A program made the position numbers and the translations under genes. The notes beneath the pieces were generated by a model. The model had not been told where the DNA came from. It saw only the letters and a program-made list of their open reading frames with translations, and did no database searches. From Shewanella canadensis (lineage in GTDB: Bacteria > Pseudomonadota > Gammaproteobacteria > Enterobacterales > Shewanellaceae), in assembly GCF_003966225.1 (NCBI RefSeq), contig NZ_RXNU01000019.1, positions 1 through 64,000 of the forward strand: DNA of 64,000 bases, given 5' to 3'. Positions 32,887 through 41,298 of this stretch are shown one piece after another; the first letter of the stretch is position 1, and each line of letters begins with the position of its first letter.

Positions 32887-34129
32887 CAATACGCCCACTC
32901 TTATGCGCTATACCTATTACGATTAACCCTGGCCAGAACAGGTAGGCGAGGATCTCCAGATTCTCTCCGAAGGTGTATAGAAAAAGCTGCAGCAATACGG
33001 CCACTGCGGATGCCGCGATGGGGGACTTTAAAATTGAACCTATCAGGGTGATAAAACTGACAAGAAAAGGCAAAGCCAGCGAGATGGCTCCCACCAACCC
33101 TTTCACAAACAGGAGTCCGTACCAGGTGTGGTGTGAGCCTATCGGCATATATTCCACCAGATGGGGTCCTCGTTCCACTATGCCATGTCCCCAAACCAGG
33201 GCTTCGTTGGCCCACCTCTCCAAGGCGATATCAGCCAGATGCTTACGTACTCTGGTTGAGCCGGCTCTGGCGGCCTTGATGGCCGTGATACTCATCTCTA
33301 TCCTTTCGATCGCCTGTGTACCAAATATGCCAGATAAGAGGGTGATTGGAGTGGCGATAAAGTAGAGCCAGGGAGACTTGTGGTAGCGAATAAAGGCAAA
33401 ATATCCGAGTAGAGTGAAGTAACAGACTAAGGCTAATCGTGATTGTGAAATCAGCACCAACAGCAGGCTGCCAAGGATCCCGTAGGTTTTAAAGCGTTTA
33501 TCTTTTTCCTGTATGGCGAAGTTTAAGAATAGGTTTCCCATCATACCCAGTGCCGGTGCCCAAGGGGTAAAGAGTCGCCATCTGGGTGTGCCACTACCCG
33601 GATCTATCTCATACAGGCTGACACTGAAAAACTCAGGTCCGGGTCCGCCTATGATACTCAGTGGCGAGACATATAAGGTGCCGGGTAATCCAACTAACCA
33701 GGCGACGACACAAAAAGGAAACAGGAAGAAGGTATGCTTACATACAATACAGGTGGCGCGATAGATGATTTCAGGCCGGATATTGAGTGAACCAATTAAA
33801 GGGAAAATCGCGAGTAGTGCCCAGCCTTTTGCCCAGCCGATGCTTGATTTAATCAGTTTAGGCAGGCCGAGTTCATGTTCAAAGTGAGCGATGACTAACG
33901 CTATCAGCATGATAAACATGCCAACTATCCAGCATAACTGAGCCGTAGTCATGATGAAGTCTTGTCTGTCAAAAATAAAACGTTTGAGCATGCGAAGGAG
34001 CAAAATCCAACCTATGACAGGGGCGACAAGATACATGGCACCGAGCAGCCAGAACAGGTAGGTGCAGGTAATGCTGTACCAGATGAGCTTTTCATCACTG
34101 TTTTCTGGCTTGAGAGTATCTCTGCTCAT
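32882..34129 (-). CDS. O-antigen ligase/polymerase-like membrane protein (Wzy/WaaL family)
   Basis: 415 residues with about ten membrane segments (LFWLLGAMYLVAPVIGWILL first). The family region is the large periplasmic loop after GSTRVRKHLADIALERWANE, ALVWGHGIVERGPHLVEYMP and IGSHHTWYGLLFVKGLVGAI, which matches the Wzy_C pattern (conserved GxG and H near GSHHTWY). It should polymerise repeat units in the periplasm. AGGTAACGC precedes the ATG. Between this gene and the wzz-like gene lies a heptamer array. The stop TAG at 32882-32884 belongs to a repeat arm. Confidence 0.85.
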   Translation of the reverse strand: MSRDTLKPENSDEKLIWYSITCTYLFWLLGAMYLVAPVIGWILLLRMLKRFIFDRQDFIMTTAQLCWIVGMFIMLIALVIAHFEHELGLPKLIKSSIGWAKGWALLAIFPLIGSLNIRPEIIYRATCIVCKHTFFLFPFCVVAWLVGLPGTLYVSPLSIIGGPGPEFFSVSLYEIDPGSGTPRWRLFTPWAPALGMMGNLFLNFAIQEKDKRFKTYGILGSLLLVLISQSRLALVCYFTLLGYFAFIRYHKSPWLYFIATPITLLSGIFGTQAIERIEMSITAIKAARAGSTRVRKHLADIALERWANEALVWGHGIVERGPHLVEYMPIGSHHTWYGLLFVKGLVGAISLALPFLVSFITLIGSILKSPIAASAVAVLLQLFLYTFGENLEILAYLFWPGLIVIGIAHKSGRIV

Positions 34130-34145
34130 ATGCGTTACCTTTTTG

Positions 34146-34180
34146 TAGAACCTAGAACCTAGAACCTAGAACCTAGAACC
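34146..34180. repeat. Tandem heptamer TAGAACC x5
   Basis: Five exact copies of TAGAACC in the 78-bp gap between the wzz-like and wzy-like genes, 17 bases before the wzy-like ATG on the minus strand. TAGAACCTAG also occurs near 22509. Confidence 0.9.
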
Positions 34181-34207
34181 TAGAGTTCTCTTCTGCGCTG
34201 GACATTT

Positions 34208-35617
34208 CTATGCCGTTAAAATCTTCTTCAGTATCGGCTTTCTGATCCACATGATGCTTAACCCCGCTAGTGAAAAAATGGATGCCACAATCCCGCCCAT
34301 TAAGGTTAAAACCCTTGACATAGTGTTGGGTTTCAATGGCAAGCTTGGCGGAGCAAGTAGTTGAATTAATGGGTAAGCCGAGTAGATATCGGCTTTTCCA
34401 ACATCCATCTTTGCCAATGCCGAGGTAAATACCGCCGTCGCTACCTGATGTTCCCGGTGAAGATCTTCAAGTTTTGCGGCGTCATCATTACTGTCCTCCA
34501 GACGAGTGTCCCAGGCGTTTATCTGTTCTGTAAGGGAGCGGAGCTCGTGACTTAACCCCTCCGCCTCCGTCGTTAGAGAGAGCAGTTGTTTCATTAACTG
34601 TGCCCTACCATCGATATCATCGGCAGACAGCATCAACATCAAGGTGTCGTCCTGATAACCTAAGAGAATTTTGCAGCGTTTTCTTAAAGCGCTAAAAAGT
34701 GCTTGTTGTTGCTGAGTTTGGGTCATTATCTGGGGGTGCTTCTTGCCATAACGTCCTGAATATTCGGCGAGACTTGTGGTCGACTCGGTGTAAATTACCA
34801 GTAGCTGCTGGTACAACTGGTCATTCTTCAGCTTGAGCAGATCGGCAGCCTGTTGGGCGTTAAGGGATAGGTGCATTTCCAGCATCTTCTGGCTTGCTAT
34901 CACGCCCTGCAGCTTGGATACCATATTAACTTTACTGTGTCTGAGCCTCTCTATTGTGAGCGCAAGCTCCTTAAATTGATCCAGTGACACCAGTCCTATC
35001 TTAGATTGAAAGTTGAGTATCTTTGCCTGACTTTGACTCACCTTAGTGGCAAAGCCATCAATGCCCATCTTGATCCCATTCTCTCTTTGATTAATCTCAT
35101 CTTCTCTGAGTTGAGACAGCAATGCCTGCAAACTGTGATAGTGGGCCCACGCCTTATCCTGCGCCTCTTGTGCCGTTGTGCTACTGATATTGAACTGCAT
35201 CAATCCAGTTTGATTTGGCAGTTTTAACTTGGGCTTTCCCATGGCCGGAGGTGTCAGCTTTACGGTTTTGGCGGCGGCATCGAGTAAGATCTGACTCATA
35301 GATAGTGCCTTATAATTCTCTCTGGGATCGATGGCCGAGCTTAAGTAGGGAGAGCTGCTTGTGCTGGTGGCCTGACCTATGCTGTCCAGGCTGACTAATG
35401 CACCCGCTCCGCTGCCAGGCAGAATAAGTGTCCACTTACTGACAAAGCGTGTGGGAGTATTCATTATCGCAATGGTTACTAGCGTCCAGATGAGGGTGAG
35501 TGCCGCTAACGCTGTTTTTATATACACCCAGCGACGCGCATTAACAGGCAAACTGCTGCCTTTAATCGCGGCTCTTTTTAACCAGAGAAGCTGGCTTGGG
35601 TGATGTTTGTTTTTCAT
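34208..35617 (-). CDS. Wzz/GumC-type chain-length protein without kinase domain
   Basis: 469 residues from ATG 35617 (AAGGA upstream; a further ATG at 35626 is possible). First membrane segment WVYIKTALAALTLIWTLVTI; long periplasmic coiled-coil region (about 160-400, with TIERLRHSKVNMVSKLQGVI and LRSLTEQINAWDTRLED); C-terminal membrane segment VLTLMGGIVASIFSLAGLSI with the Pro-rich PPSLPLKPNTMSR before it. The Walker A tyrosine kinase found in Wzc/SypD-type proteins is absent, so polymer length would have to be set without such a kinase, or with one elsewhere. It lies next to the Wza-like gene. Confidence 0.85.
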   Translation of the reverse strand: MKNKHHPSQLLWLKRAAIKGSSLPVNARRWVYIKTALAALTLIWTLVTIAIMNTPTRFVSKWTLILPGSGAGALVSLDSIGQATSTSSSPYLSSAIDPRENYKALSMSQILLDAAAKTVKLTPPAMGKPKLKLPNQTGLMQFNISSTTAQEAQDKAWAHYHSLQALLSQLREDEINQRENGIKMGIDGFATKVSQSQAKILNFQSKIGLVSLDQFKELALTIERLRHSKVNMVSKLQGVIASQKMLEMHLSLNAQQAADLLKLKNDQLYQQLLVIYTESTTSLAEYSGRYGKKHPQIMTQTQQQQALFSALRKRCKILLGYQDDTLMLMLSADDIDGRAQLMKQLLSLTTEAEGLSHELRSLTEQINAWDTRLEDSNDDAAKLEDLHREHQVATAVFTSALAKMDVGKADIYSAYPLIQLLAPPSLPLKPNTMSRVLTLMGGIVASIFSLAGLSIMWIRKPILKKILTA

Positions 35618-35651
35618 CTTCTTCATCCTTGGGACCGCTATCTATCAAGCG

Positions 35652-36971
35652 TTAAAGTAGGCCGAGTAAGGTTGCGGGGAGTAATATTTCGGTGAAGGTT
35701 TTAGCAATCTCCCGAATATTTGTGACTCCAGAGTCGTAACATGCGATACCGTCACCGGGCAGCAAGATAGGGTTCATGTTGGGCCTCCACGAATGAACCA
35801 TTAAGTTATCCAGTGAACGCTCAACAACATCAATCTGTTTAGTGATCGGATTTTTGGTGATCAAAATAACATGTCGACTCGCGTTAGTGCTTTGTGCGCC
35901 CCCGATACAGTTTGCACCTATGGCGCCGCTGAGCAGACGAGTTCCGTAGGGAAAGCGGGTGGCTTCTGTATCGACTGCCGATTGCGAGTTACTGCTGGCG
36001 GGCTGAGTCAGGTTGGAGATGAATACCCTAATTCCCGGAACCGTAATTTGTGAGGGCCTCGCCAGCTCATCATTAAACTGATTCAGCTGAGGAACATGAA
36101 TATGATCACCTGCCATTAGCGTCAGGTGAGGAGTCGAGCTGCCATCGATGACTCCCGATAGATCCAGGCTGAGAGTTTGTTCGCCACGTGTGACAGTGAT
36201 GGCGCCGATATCGGCGTCCGGACTGATCCCACCCGAGGATCTTAAGGCCGAAGTGATGCTCCGCCCCGAAGCCTGATCTCCGGTATGACCGCCATTATCA
36301 TCCGTGATCTCGGTGTCTGATTTATGGTTGATAAAGTGAGTGCCGGGTTCAAATACTGCACCAGAGACACTGACTTCAATCGGCGCCCATTTTAGTGGGG
36401 TAATACTTATCCTGATGGTACCGGCAAGCATTAACTGCTCATCGATCAGTAGCTGTTTGATACTGGCTTTCAGTGATTCAATCTTTAATCCCCGTGCCTT
36501 GATAGCCGGAATAAAGGGGAGGTAGATAAAGCCATCGGCATTGACCTCGACTTCACTGCTAAACTCCTCACCATTTAAGATCACGATATTGAGTCTGTCG
36601 CCACTGGAGAGGTTTAAGACGTTAAATTGCGCTTTTAAGTCGGTTTGTAGACCCGGTCCTTCGTTTTCTAAGGAGTTTGAAGTGGGATCCGGCTCCATTT
36701 TATTGACGAGAACTGTCGAGTCATCTTGCCATCTTCTCCTCACATAGGGTGTAGTACTATCGTAATAGTGGCAGGGCTGAGCCTCTTTCTTTGTACTGTT
36801 ATTAACAGAACTGGTATTAACGGCACTCTTGTTAACAGCACTAGTTTGCTGATGACATAAGTTATTGTCTTGAGTCAGCGTAGGAGTGACACACCCTGAA
36901 AGCATAAAGCAAAGGCTAAAAATGACTAGTAGGAGGTTAGCCTTAAGTGGCTGAATAAAGTTAAAAAACAT
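35652..36971 (-). CDS. Wza/SypC-like outer-membrane polysaccharide export lipoprotein
   Basis: 439 residues with lipoprotein signal LLLVIFSLCFMLSGC. Poly-export domain (about 115-200: LNLSSGDRLNIVILNGEEFS, GFIYLPFIPAIKARG) and SLBB-like domains (PIEVSVSGAVFEPGTHFIN; about 235-290 LTLMAGDHIHVPQLNQ). The C-terminus ends in a helical segment, IREIAKTFTEILLPATLLGL, as in Wza translocons. AAGGAG lies before the ATG. It forms the outer-membrane channel for the polymer with the neighbouring Wzz-like protein. Confidence 0.9.
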   Translation of the reverse strand: MFFNFIQPLKANLLLVIFSLCFMLSGCVTPTLTQDNNLCHQQTSAVNKSAVNTSSVNNSTKKEAQPCHYYDSTTPYVRRRWQDDSTVLVNKMEPDPTSNSLENEGPGLQTDLKAQFNVLNLSSGDRLNIVILNGEEFSSEVEVNADGFIYLPFIPAIKARGLKIESLKASIKQLLIDEQLMLAGTIRISITPLKWAPIEVSVSGAVFEPGTHFINHKSDTEITDDNGGHTGDQASGRSITSALRSSGGISPDADIGAITVTRGEQTLSLDLSGVIDGSSTPHLTLMAGDHIHVPQLNQFNDELARPSQITVPGIRVFISNLTQPASSNSQSAVDTEATRFPYGTRLLSGAIGANCIGGAQSTNASRHVILITKNPITKQIDVVERSLDNLMVHSWRPNMNPILLPGDGIACYDSGVTNIREIAKTFTEILLPATLLGLL

Positions 36972-37023
36972 GTGGCAACTCCTTGTTGAAAATTAACTTT
37001 AGTGTTTGTACGTTTAAGGGCTT

Positions 37024-37048
37024 GTCATCCTGAATTCATTTCAGGGTC
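37024..37048. repeat. Second palindromic family, copy 3
   Basis: GTCATCCTGAATTCATTTCA followed by GGGTC, in the gap between the wza-like and STAS genes. Confidence 0.7.
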
Positions 37049-37094
37049 TAGCTTGAATGCTTTAAGCAATCGCAGCTTTACAGAATAGGTATCT

Positions 37095-37436
37095 TTATTG
37101 TTCGCAGATATGCTCTATTGCGGCTGCTTCGTCCTCATAGATGGTAAATATCTGATGTAGTCGTGTGAGTTCGATCAATGCGCGCACCCCCGCAGATGGA
37201 GAGAGGAGAATGATCTCCCCAGCTTTCTTCTGAGTGAGTTTCAGTGCGGAGACTAAAATGGACAAGCCACTGGAGTCGATATATTCAACCTGATGTAGAT
37301 CCAACACGAGTTTGTTGCTGCCCGCTTCAATTTGACGTGTGATAGCAGCCCTGAGCGTGGGAGTTTGTGACATCACCATCTCTTTCGGGAGTGTAATTAA
37401 ACAGGCATTGTCGAGCGCTAATGGTGAAAATTTCAT
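37095..37436 (-). CDS. STAS-domain anti-sigma-factor antagonist-like protein
   Basis: 113 residues from ATG 37436, chosen because AAGGAGCTTAAT lies directly upstream; the longer frame (to 37523) has no ribosome site. The STAS fold shows TLRAAITRQIEAGSNKLVLD and the phosphorylatable loop YIDSSGLSILVSALKL with the conserved Ser. It is a SpoIIAA/SypA-like switch protein. In Vibrio fischeri the unphosphorylated STAS protein SypA is required for syp biofilm formation. Here it would be the substrate of the kinase at 38243 and the phosphatase at 38683. Confidence 0.9.
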   Translation of the reverse strand: MKFSPLALDNACLITLPKEMVMSQTPTLRAAITRQIEAGSNKLVLDLHQVEYIDSSGLSILVSALKLTQKKAGEIILLSPSAGVRALIELTRLHQIFTIYEDEAAAIEHICEQ

Positions 37437-37516
37437 ATTAAGCTCCTTAGAGAGTCGCTGATATTTATTGTATTTATGTTTACTTACTATTATTTCTTTA
37501 CTTATATAAGCATGGT

Positions 37517-37532
37517 TGCACAACTCAGGCCA
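37517..37532 (-). promoter_or_regulatory. Candidate sigma54 promoter before the STAS gene
   Basis: On the minus strand TGGC-N7-GTGCA (TGGCCTGAGTTGTGCA) keeps the GG at -24 and GC at -12. It lies about 80 bases before the STAS start. The -12 box is imperfect (GTGC for TTGC). Confidence 0.4.
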
Positions 37533-37656
37533 ATATTTATCGTTATGAATTTAAAGGGAAATTGTGATTGTTATACAAGTTGTAGAGGCGTGATGTTTTA
37601 AAGTGAAAAATGAAATGTGAAAATTGCGAAGCAGAATGCAAAGAGTATTTTTCCCG

Positions 37657-38208
37657 TAGGAGCGTGCTTTGGTCGTTGTAGGAGCGTGCTTCAGCCGCGA
37701 TTGTTCTTGTTATAGATGTGTTTTTATCATCCTTCCCGGCTAAGGCCGGTCCTACACAAGAGGTAACCCCCACCCGCTCTTACATAAAGCCGCTCCTACA
37801 CTATCGATTAATCATTCGCCCGTTCTTGTTGGAGCGTGCTTTAGCCGCGAATCTTTTTATCAGCGTATCGAATCAGCGATGAAATGTTCACACAATCGTT
37901 CCCGGCTGAAGCCGGTCTTACATCAAAGGCTGTCCTACACGATATCGAAATAGGCAATTCGCTATGTTCTCTATGTAGGAGTGTGCTTCAGCCACGAATC
38001 ATTTTATCAGCGAATCGAATCAGCAATGAAATGTTCACAAAACCATTCCCGGCTGAAGCCGGTCTTACATCAAGGCCAGCCCTACATTATCGTTCTCCAA
38101 TTTGCCCTCCTCTGTAGGAGCGCGCTTTAGCCGCGAATATTTTTATCAGCGAATCGAGTCAGCTATGAAATGTTCACAAAATCTTTCCCGGCTGAAGCCG
38201 GTCTTACA
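37657..38208. repeat. Large REPIN cluster splitting the rsbW-like and STAS genes
   Basis: At least nine arms. Three units share the spacer CTTTTTATCAGCG-ATCGA-TCAGC. This roughly 550-bp array is the longest in the window and sits inside the regulatory operon. Confidence 0.92.
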
Positions 38209-38242
38209 TCAAAGCCGCTCCCGCAGTTTGTTTTCCCCACCC

Positions 38243-38635
38243 CTAACTCCTCAACAAACTTAACCTTAGGTGTGTGCCGGCCACGGATGCCTGAAACCTC
38301 ACTTGGTCCATCCAGTTTTGAATGATCCACAATCCCCGACCTGAGATAGAGAAGGGAGAGGGGCATTCGATTTGATCGCCGATAGGCGTGTAGGGAGCAT
38401 TGTCTAAAAGATCTATGGTTATGCGGTCTGGGTTACAATGCATGATGATGACGATGTCTTCGCATTGGTTATCCGTGTGTTCGAGGACATTTGATAATGC
38501 TTCGAGCACACAGGTAATGACTTTAAACCTCTGCTGTATTTGAACACTGTTCTGCTGCAGAAATTGCTCCAGCTCTTGGCAAAGTAGATTACTGTTCCAG
38601 ACAGTTTGAGATAGATTTAATTGAATACTATTCAT
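38243..38635 (-). CDS. RsbW-like serine kinase (HATPase), anti-sigma-type
   Basis: 130 residues from ATG 38635 (GGAGG upstream). GHKL ATPase fold: N-box VLEALSNVLEHTDNQ, then ITIDLLDNAPYTPIGD and the G2 loop GRGLWIIQNWMDQV. The G1 box reads DNAPY in place of DxGxG. Such kinases phosphorylate the Ser of partner STAS proteins. It is encoded just after the PP2C protein and before the STAS gene, so the three form a partner-switch set. In V. fischeri SypE the kinase and phosphatase are one protein; here they are separate. Confidence 0.88.
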   Translation of the reverse strand: MNSIQLNLSQTVWNSNLLCQELEQFLQQNSVQIQQRFKVITCVLEALSNVLEHTDNQCEDIVIIMHCNPDRITIDLLDNAPYTPIGDQIECPSPFSISGRGLWIIQNWMDQVRFQASVAGTHLRLSLLRS

Positions 38636-38682
38636 ATATCCTCCGGGTACCGATTTCACGTCATGTTTTTATCAGTTTTTTG

Positions 38683-40101
38683 CTACAAAATTAGTTCACT
38701 TTCGATAAGTACATTGTCAATCAGAGCTTCATGATTAAACGCTGGCCAGTCATCAATTGATTCAGTTTCATTCGCGTTCCTATTGTTTTTGCTAGGCAGA
38801 ATCCCTTTATTGCTGCTGTTATCCTTTGTGGCAGGGCCAGATGTGGGCCGTTGACTGTACTTCTTTGTGGCAAAGCTATCTGGCGCAGATATCAGCATCA
38901 TAGAGATGTCATCCTGCGGTTTTTTTTGTTGCCAAAGATCGATGGAGTGAGCCAGATAATGAAGTAATGATTTAGGCTCAAGTTGGTGTGCGTTGGTGCA
39001 TGTGTTGATTAGCCTCTGCTGTCCAAATTCACCAAAAGTGGGGTGGCGACATTCGTATAGGCCATCAGAATACAAGAGTAGCTGCTGCTGAGGGCTTAGA
39101 AAAAAGGTGTTGTACTCATAATGGTAATGGCTATCTATGCCTAATGGTATGCCAGAAGCTAGCTCCATTGCCTCTGTTTCACTCCCTTTAAGCAATATGG
39201 GAAGTGGGTGACCGGCAATCGTTAATTTAACTTTACCGCTAATCGTATTAATAACCCCTAGCACTAACGTGGCAAACCTGCCTGAATGCTCAGGGTCTTC
39301 AAAGTCAGCGTTCAGTTGAGTGACAATGAGCGCGGGATCCAGACTCGCCCAGTCACAGCTGTTGCAACTTAATCTCTGTGCGAGGGTAAAGCTCTGCATT
39401 GAGGCCGCGATCCCGTGGCCTGTAACATCTAAGAGGTAAAATCCCAGATGAGAGTCATCGATCTCCAGGCATTGAAATATATCTCCGGCAAGTTCTTGAG
39501 CCGGCTGAAATTGCGTGGCAAGTCTCCAGCCATTTTGTAGCGTGCTTGAAGTGGGAAGCAGTGAGCCTTGCAATTTAGCCGCGCTATCAATATCTTCCTG
39601 TATCTGTTGCAGGTAGGCCTGCTCCTTTGTCAGTGAAGTGTTGAGTTCACTGTTTCTGTTTTCCAGCTGACGCTGCATGTTCACAATACGCGCGCCGGCT
39701 AATACTCTGGCTTTGAGTATGTTTGGGATAAATGGTTTTGTCAGGAAGTCATCGGCACCGGACTCAATGCCTGTTACTGTGTGCGAAGTGAGATTATTTG
39801 CCGTAAGCAGAATCATATAAGGGGAAAGGGGGAGCTTTTTCAAATATTGACAGAGTTCAGGTCCGGTCATTCCCGGCATTCTCCAGTCGCTAATGATAAT
39901 GTCGGCCTTTTCTTGTTGGTAAGACTCGATAGCCTCCTCTGCACTGCCGCAGCTTGATACTTCTAATCCCATCGCGACTAATAAATGTGTAATAAAACAG
40001 CGTTCACTCTGAGTGTCTTCAACCACGAGAACCTTAAGGCCTTCTGTTTGACGTTGAAATGAAGTTGCTGTTCCTTCCGTAATCATTGTCATCGTTTCCA
40101 C
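38683..40101 (-). CDS. Response regulator with PP2C-type phosphatase (RsbU/SypE-like)
   Basis: 472 residues, GTG start at 40101 (ATG 40092 is an alternative; ribosome site weak). Receiver domain about 22-140: VLVVEDTQSE, IIISDWRMPGMTG with the phospho-Asp, and FLTKPFIP. A coiled linker, LENRNSELNTSLTKEQAYLQ, then the PP2C phosphatase about 190-405: AGDIFQCLEIDD, LLDVTGHGIAASM, LLYSDGLYE and PQDDISMMLI with metal-binding Asp. The last 65 residues are polar and probably disordered, ending in an acidic stretch (LIDNVLIESELIL). It should dephosphorylate the STAS protein under control of a histidine kinase. Confidence 0.92.
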   Translation of the reverse strand: METMTMITEGTATSFQRQTEGLKVLVVEDTQSERCFITHLLVAMGLEVSSCGSAEEAIESYQQEKADIIISDWRMPGMTGPELCQYLKKLPLSPYMILLTANNLTSHTVTGIESGADDFLTKPFIPNILKARVLAGARIVNMQRQLENRNSELNTSLTKEQAYLQQIQEDIDSAAKLQGSLLPTSSTLQNGWRLATQFQPAQELAGDIFQCLEIDDSHLGFYLLDVTGHGIAASMQSFTLAQRLSCNSCDWASLDPALIVTQLNADFEDPEHSGRFATLVLGVINTISGKVKLTIAGHPLPILLKGSETEAMELASGIPLGIDSHYHYEYNTFFLSPQQQLLLYSDGLYECRHPTFGEFGQQRLINTCTNAHQLEPKSLLHYLAHSIDLWQQKKPQDDISMMLISAPDSFATKKYSQRPTSGPATKDNSSNKGILPSKNNRNANETESIDDWPAFNHEALIDNVLIESELIL

Positions 40102-40129
40102 TCATCAAATAGACACACTCGTTGATATA

Positions 40130-40145
40130 AGCAAAAAATATGCCT
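40130..40145 (-). promoter_or_regulatory. Candidate sigma54 promoter for the PP2C-led operon
   Basis: Reading leftward, AGGCAT-N5-TTGCT; only the first base and the -24 C deviate from TGGCAC-N5-TTGCW. It starts 28 bases before the GTG at 40101. Confidence 0.5.
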
Positions 40146-40313
40146 CTACGGGTTATGTTTAAATATAGTATTGTATTTAAAGGTAAAGCTCCCATTGGCT
40201 ATAGTTGAGTCATGCCTTTTAAAGGTGACCATTTCTCGCCTCATTGCAAAATGCAATTCAGTCATTCATATTCTGTTTAAGGCGCTTAAGGTGTAGCTGG
40301 TATTATTTTGTTC

Positions 40314-40329
40314 TGGCATAACCTTTGCT
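40314..40329 (+). promoter_or_regulatory. Candidate sigma54 promoter for the PhnD-like/kinase genes
   Basis: TGGCAT-AACCT-TTGCT matches the -24/-12 consensus at all key positions except the last base of the -24 box. It lies 37 bases before the ATG at 40366. Confidence 0.6.
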
Positions 40330-40365
40330 TTTGTATAGGAATACCTACTGCTAAGGATATGCAAA

Positions 40366-41298
40366 ATGAAAATTTCACGGTTGAGCGTCAAGGTTCTGTT
40401 TCTATCATGTGTGTTGGGTGTCACAGGAAGTGCTTATGGTGACAATAATGATAAGAGCAGTGAAAGCAATCAGTTAGGCTCTAGCTCCACGATAGCTCGT
40501 ACGATAACTTTTGGCGTTGTTCCTCAGCAAGCCGCCAGTACACTTGCCCGGTTATGGTCTCCGGTGCTCTCAGAGTTATCGCAAAATGCAAATTTTCAAC
40601 TGCGTTTTGCAACGGCGCCGGATATTCCCACTTTTGAAAAGAGACTCGCTTCGGGTGAATACGATGTCGCCTATATGAATCCCTATCACTACACGGTATT
40701 TCATGAAGCTCCCGGTTACCAAGCCTTGGTCAAGCAGAAGGGCAAGCAGATTAAAGGCATTATCGTGGTTCGCAAAGAATCATCTATTCGTTCTATCGAT
40801 GAGCTGAATAATAAAGATGTATTCTTTCCCGCGCCCGCGGCTTTTGCCGCCAGTGTGCTCCCCAGAGCAAACTTAAAGATTAGAGGGCTTGAGAATCGGG
40901 TTAAATATGTAGGTTCTCACGATTCTGTTTATCTTGCCGTGGAACAAGGGCTGGCAGATGCCGGAGGGGGAGTAAAAAGAACCTTCAAGACGATGGATAA
41001 GGCGACGACAAGCCAACTTAGAGTTTTATGGGAGACCCCGGGTTATACCCCTCATGCCATTGCCGTTCATCCAAGAGTTCCGGCAGGTATTGTTGAGGAA
41101 CTTAGACAAGGTTTTGTCGAGTTATCATCATCTTCCCAAGGTGCTGAAGTGCTAAATGTATTGGGCCTTAAAAGTTTTGAGGCTGCTAAAAATAGCGATT
41201 GGGATGATGTACGCTCGCTGGGTTTAGGTACGTTTGAAAAACCTTTAGAAAACTCCAGTGACATAGCTGATAAGCCGTCAGTGAAAGGAGAGCTGTAG
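40366..41298 (+). CDS. PhnD-like periplasmic phosphate/phosphonate-binding protein
   Basis: 310 residues with a Sec signal (VKVLFLSCVLGVTGSAYG). The PhnD fold shows ITFGVVPQQAASTLARLWSP, SGEYDVAYMNPYHYTVFHEA and DELNNKDVFFPAPAAFAASV. The stop overlaps the GTG start of the kinase gene by one base, so the two are co-translated. No ABC permease is nearby. A binding protein coupled to a kinase like this probably acts as the sensor part, passing ligand state to the kinase's periplasmic domain, but the ligand is unknown. The C-terminal tail after about 290 is polar. Confidence 0.88.
   Translation: MKISRLSVKVLFLSCVLGVTGSAYGDNNDKSSESNQLGSSSTIARTITFGVVPQQAASTLARLWSPVLSELSQNANFQLRFATAPDIPTFEKRLASGEYDVAYMNPYHYTVFHEAPGYQALVKQKGKQIKGIIVVRKESSIRSIDELNNKDVFFPAPAAFAASVLPRANLKIRGLENRVKYVGSHDSVYLAVEQGLADAGGGVKRTFKTMDKATTSQLRVLWETPGYTPHAIAVHPRVPAGIVEELRQGFVELSSSSQGAEVLNVLGLKSFEAAKNSDWDDVRSLGLGTFEKPLENSSDIADKPSVKGEL

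Noticed and set aside
34146..38208. CRISPR array
   Set aside because: The repeats are palindromic two-arm units or a 7-bp tandem with no regular unique spacers, and no cas genes are present.
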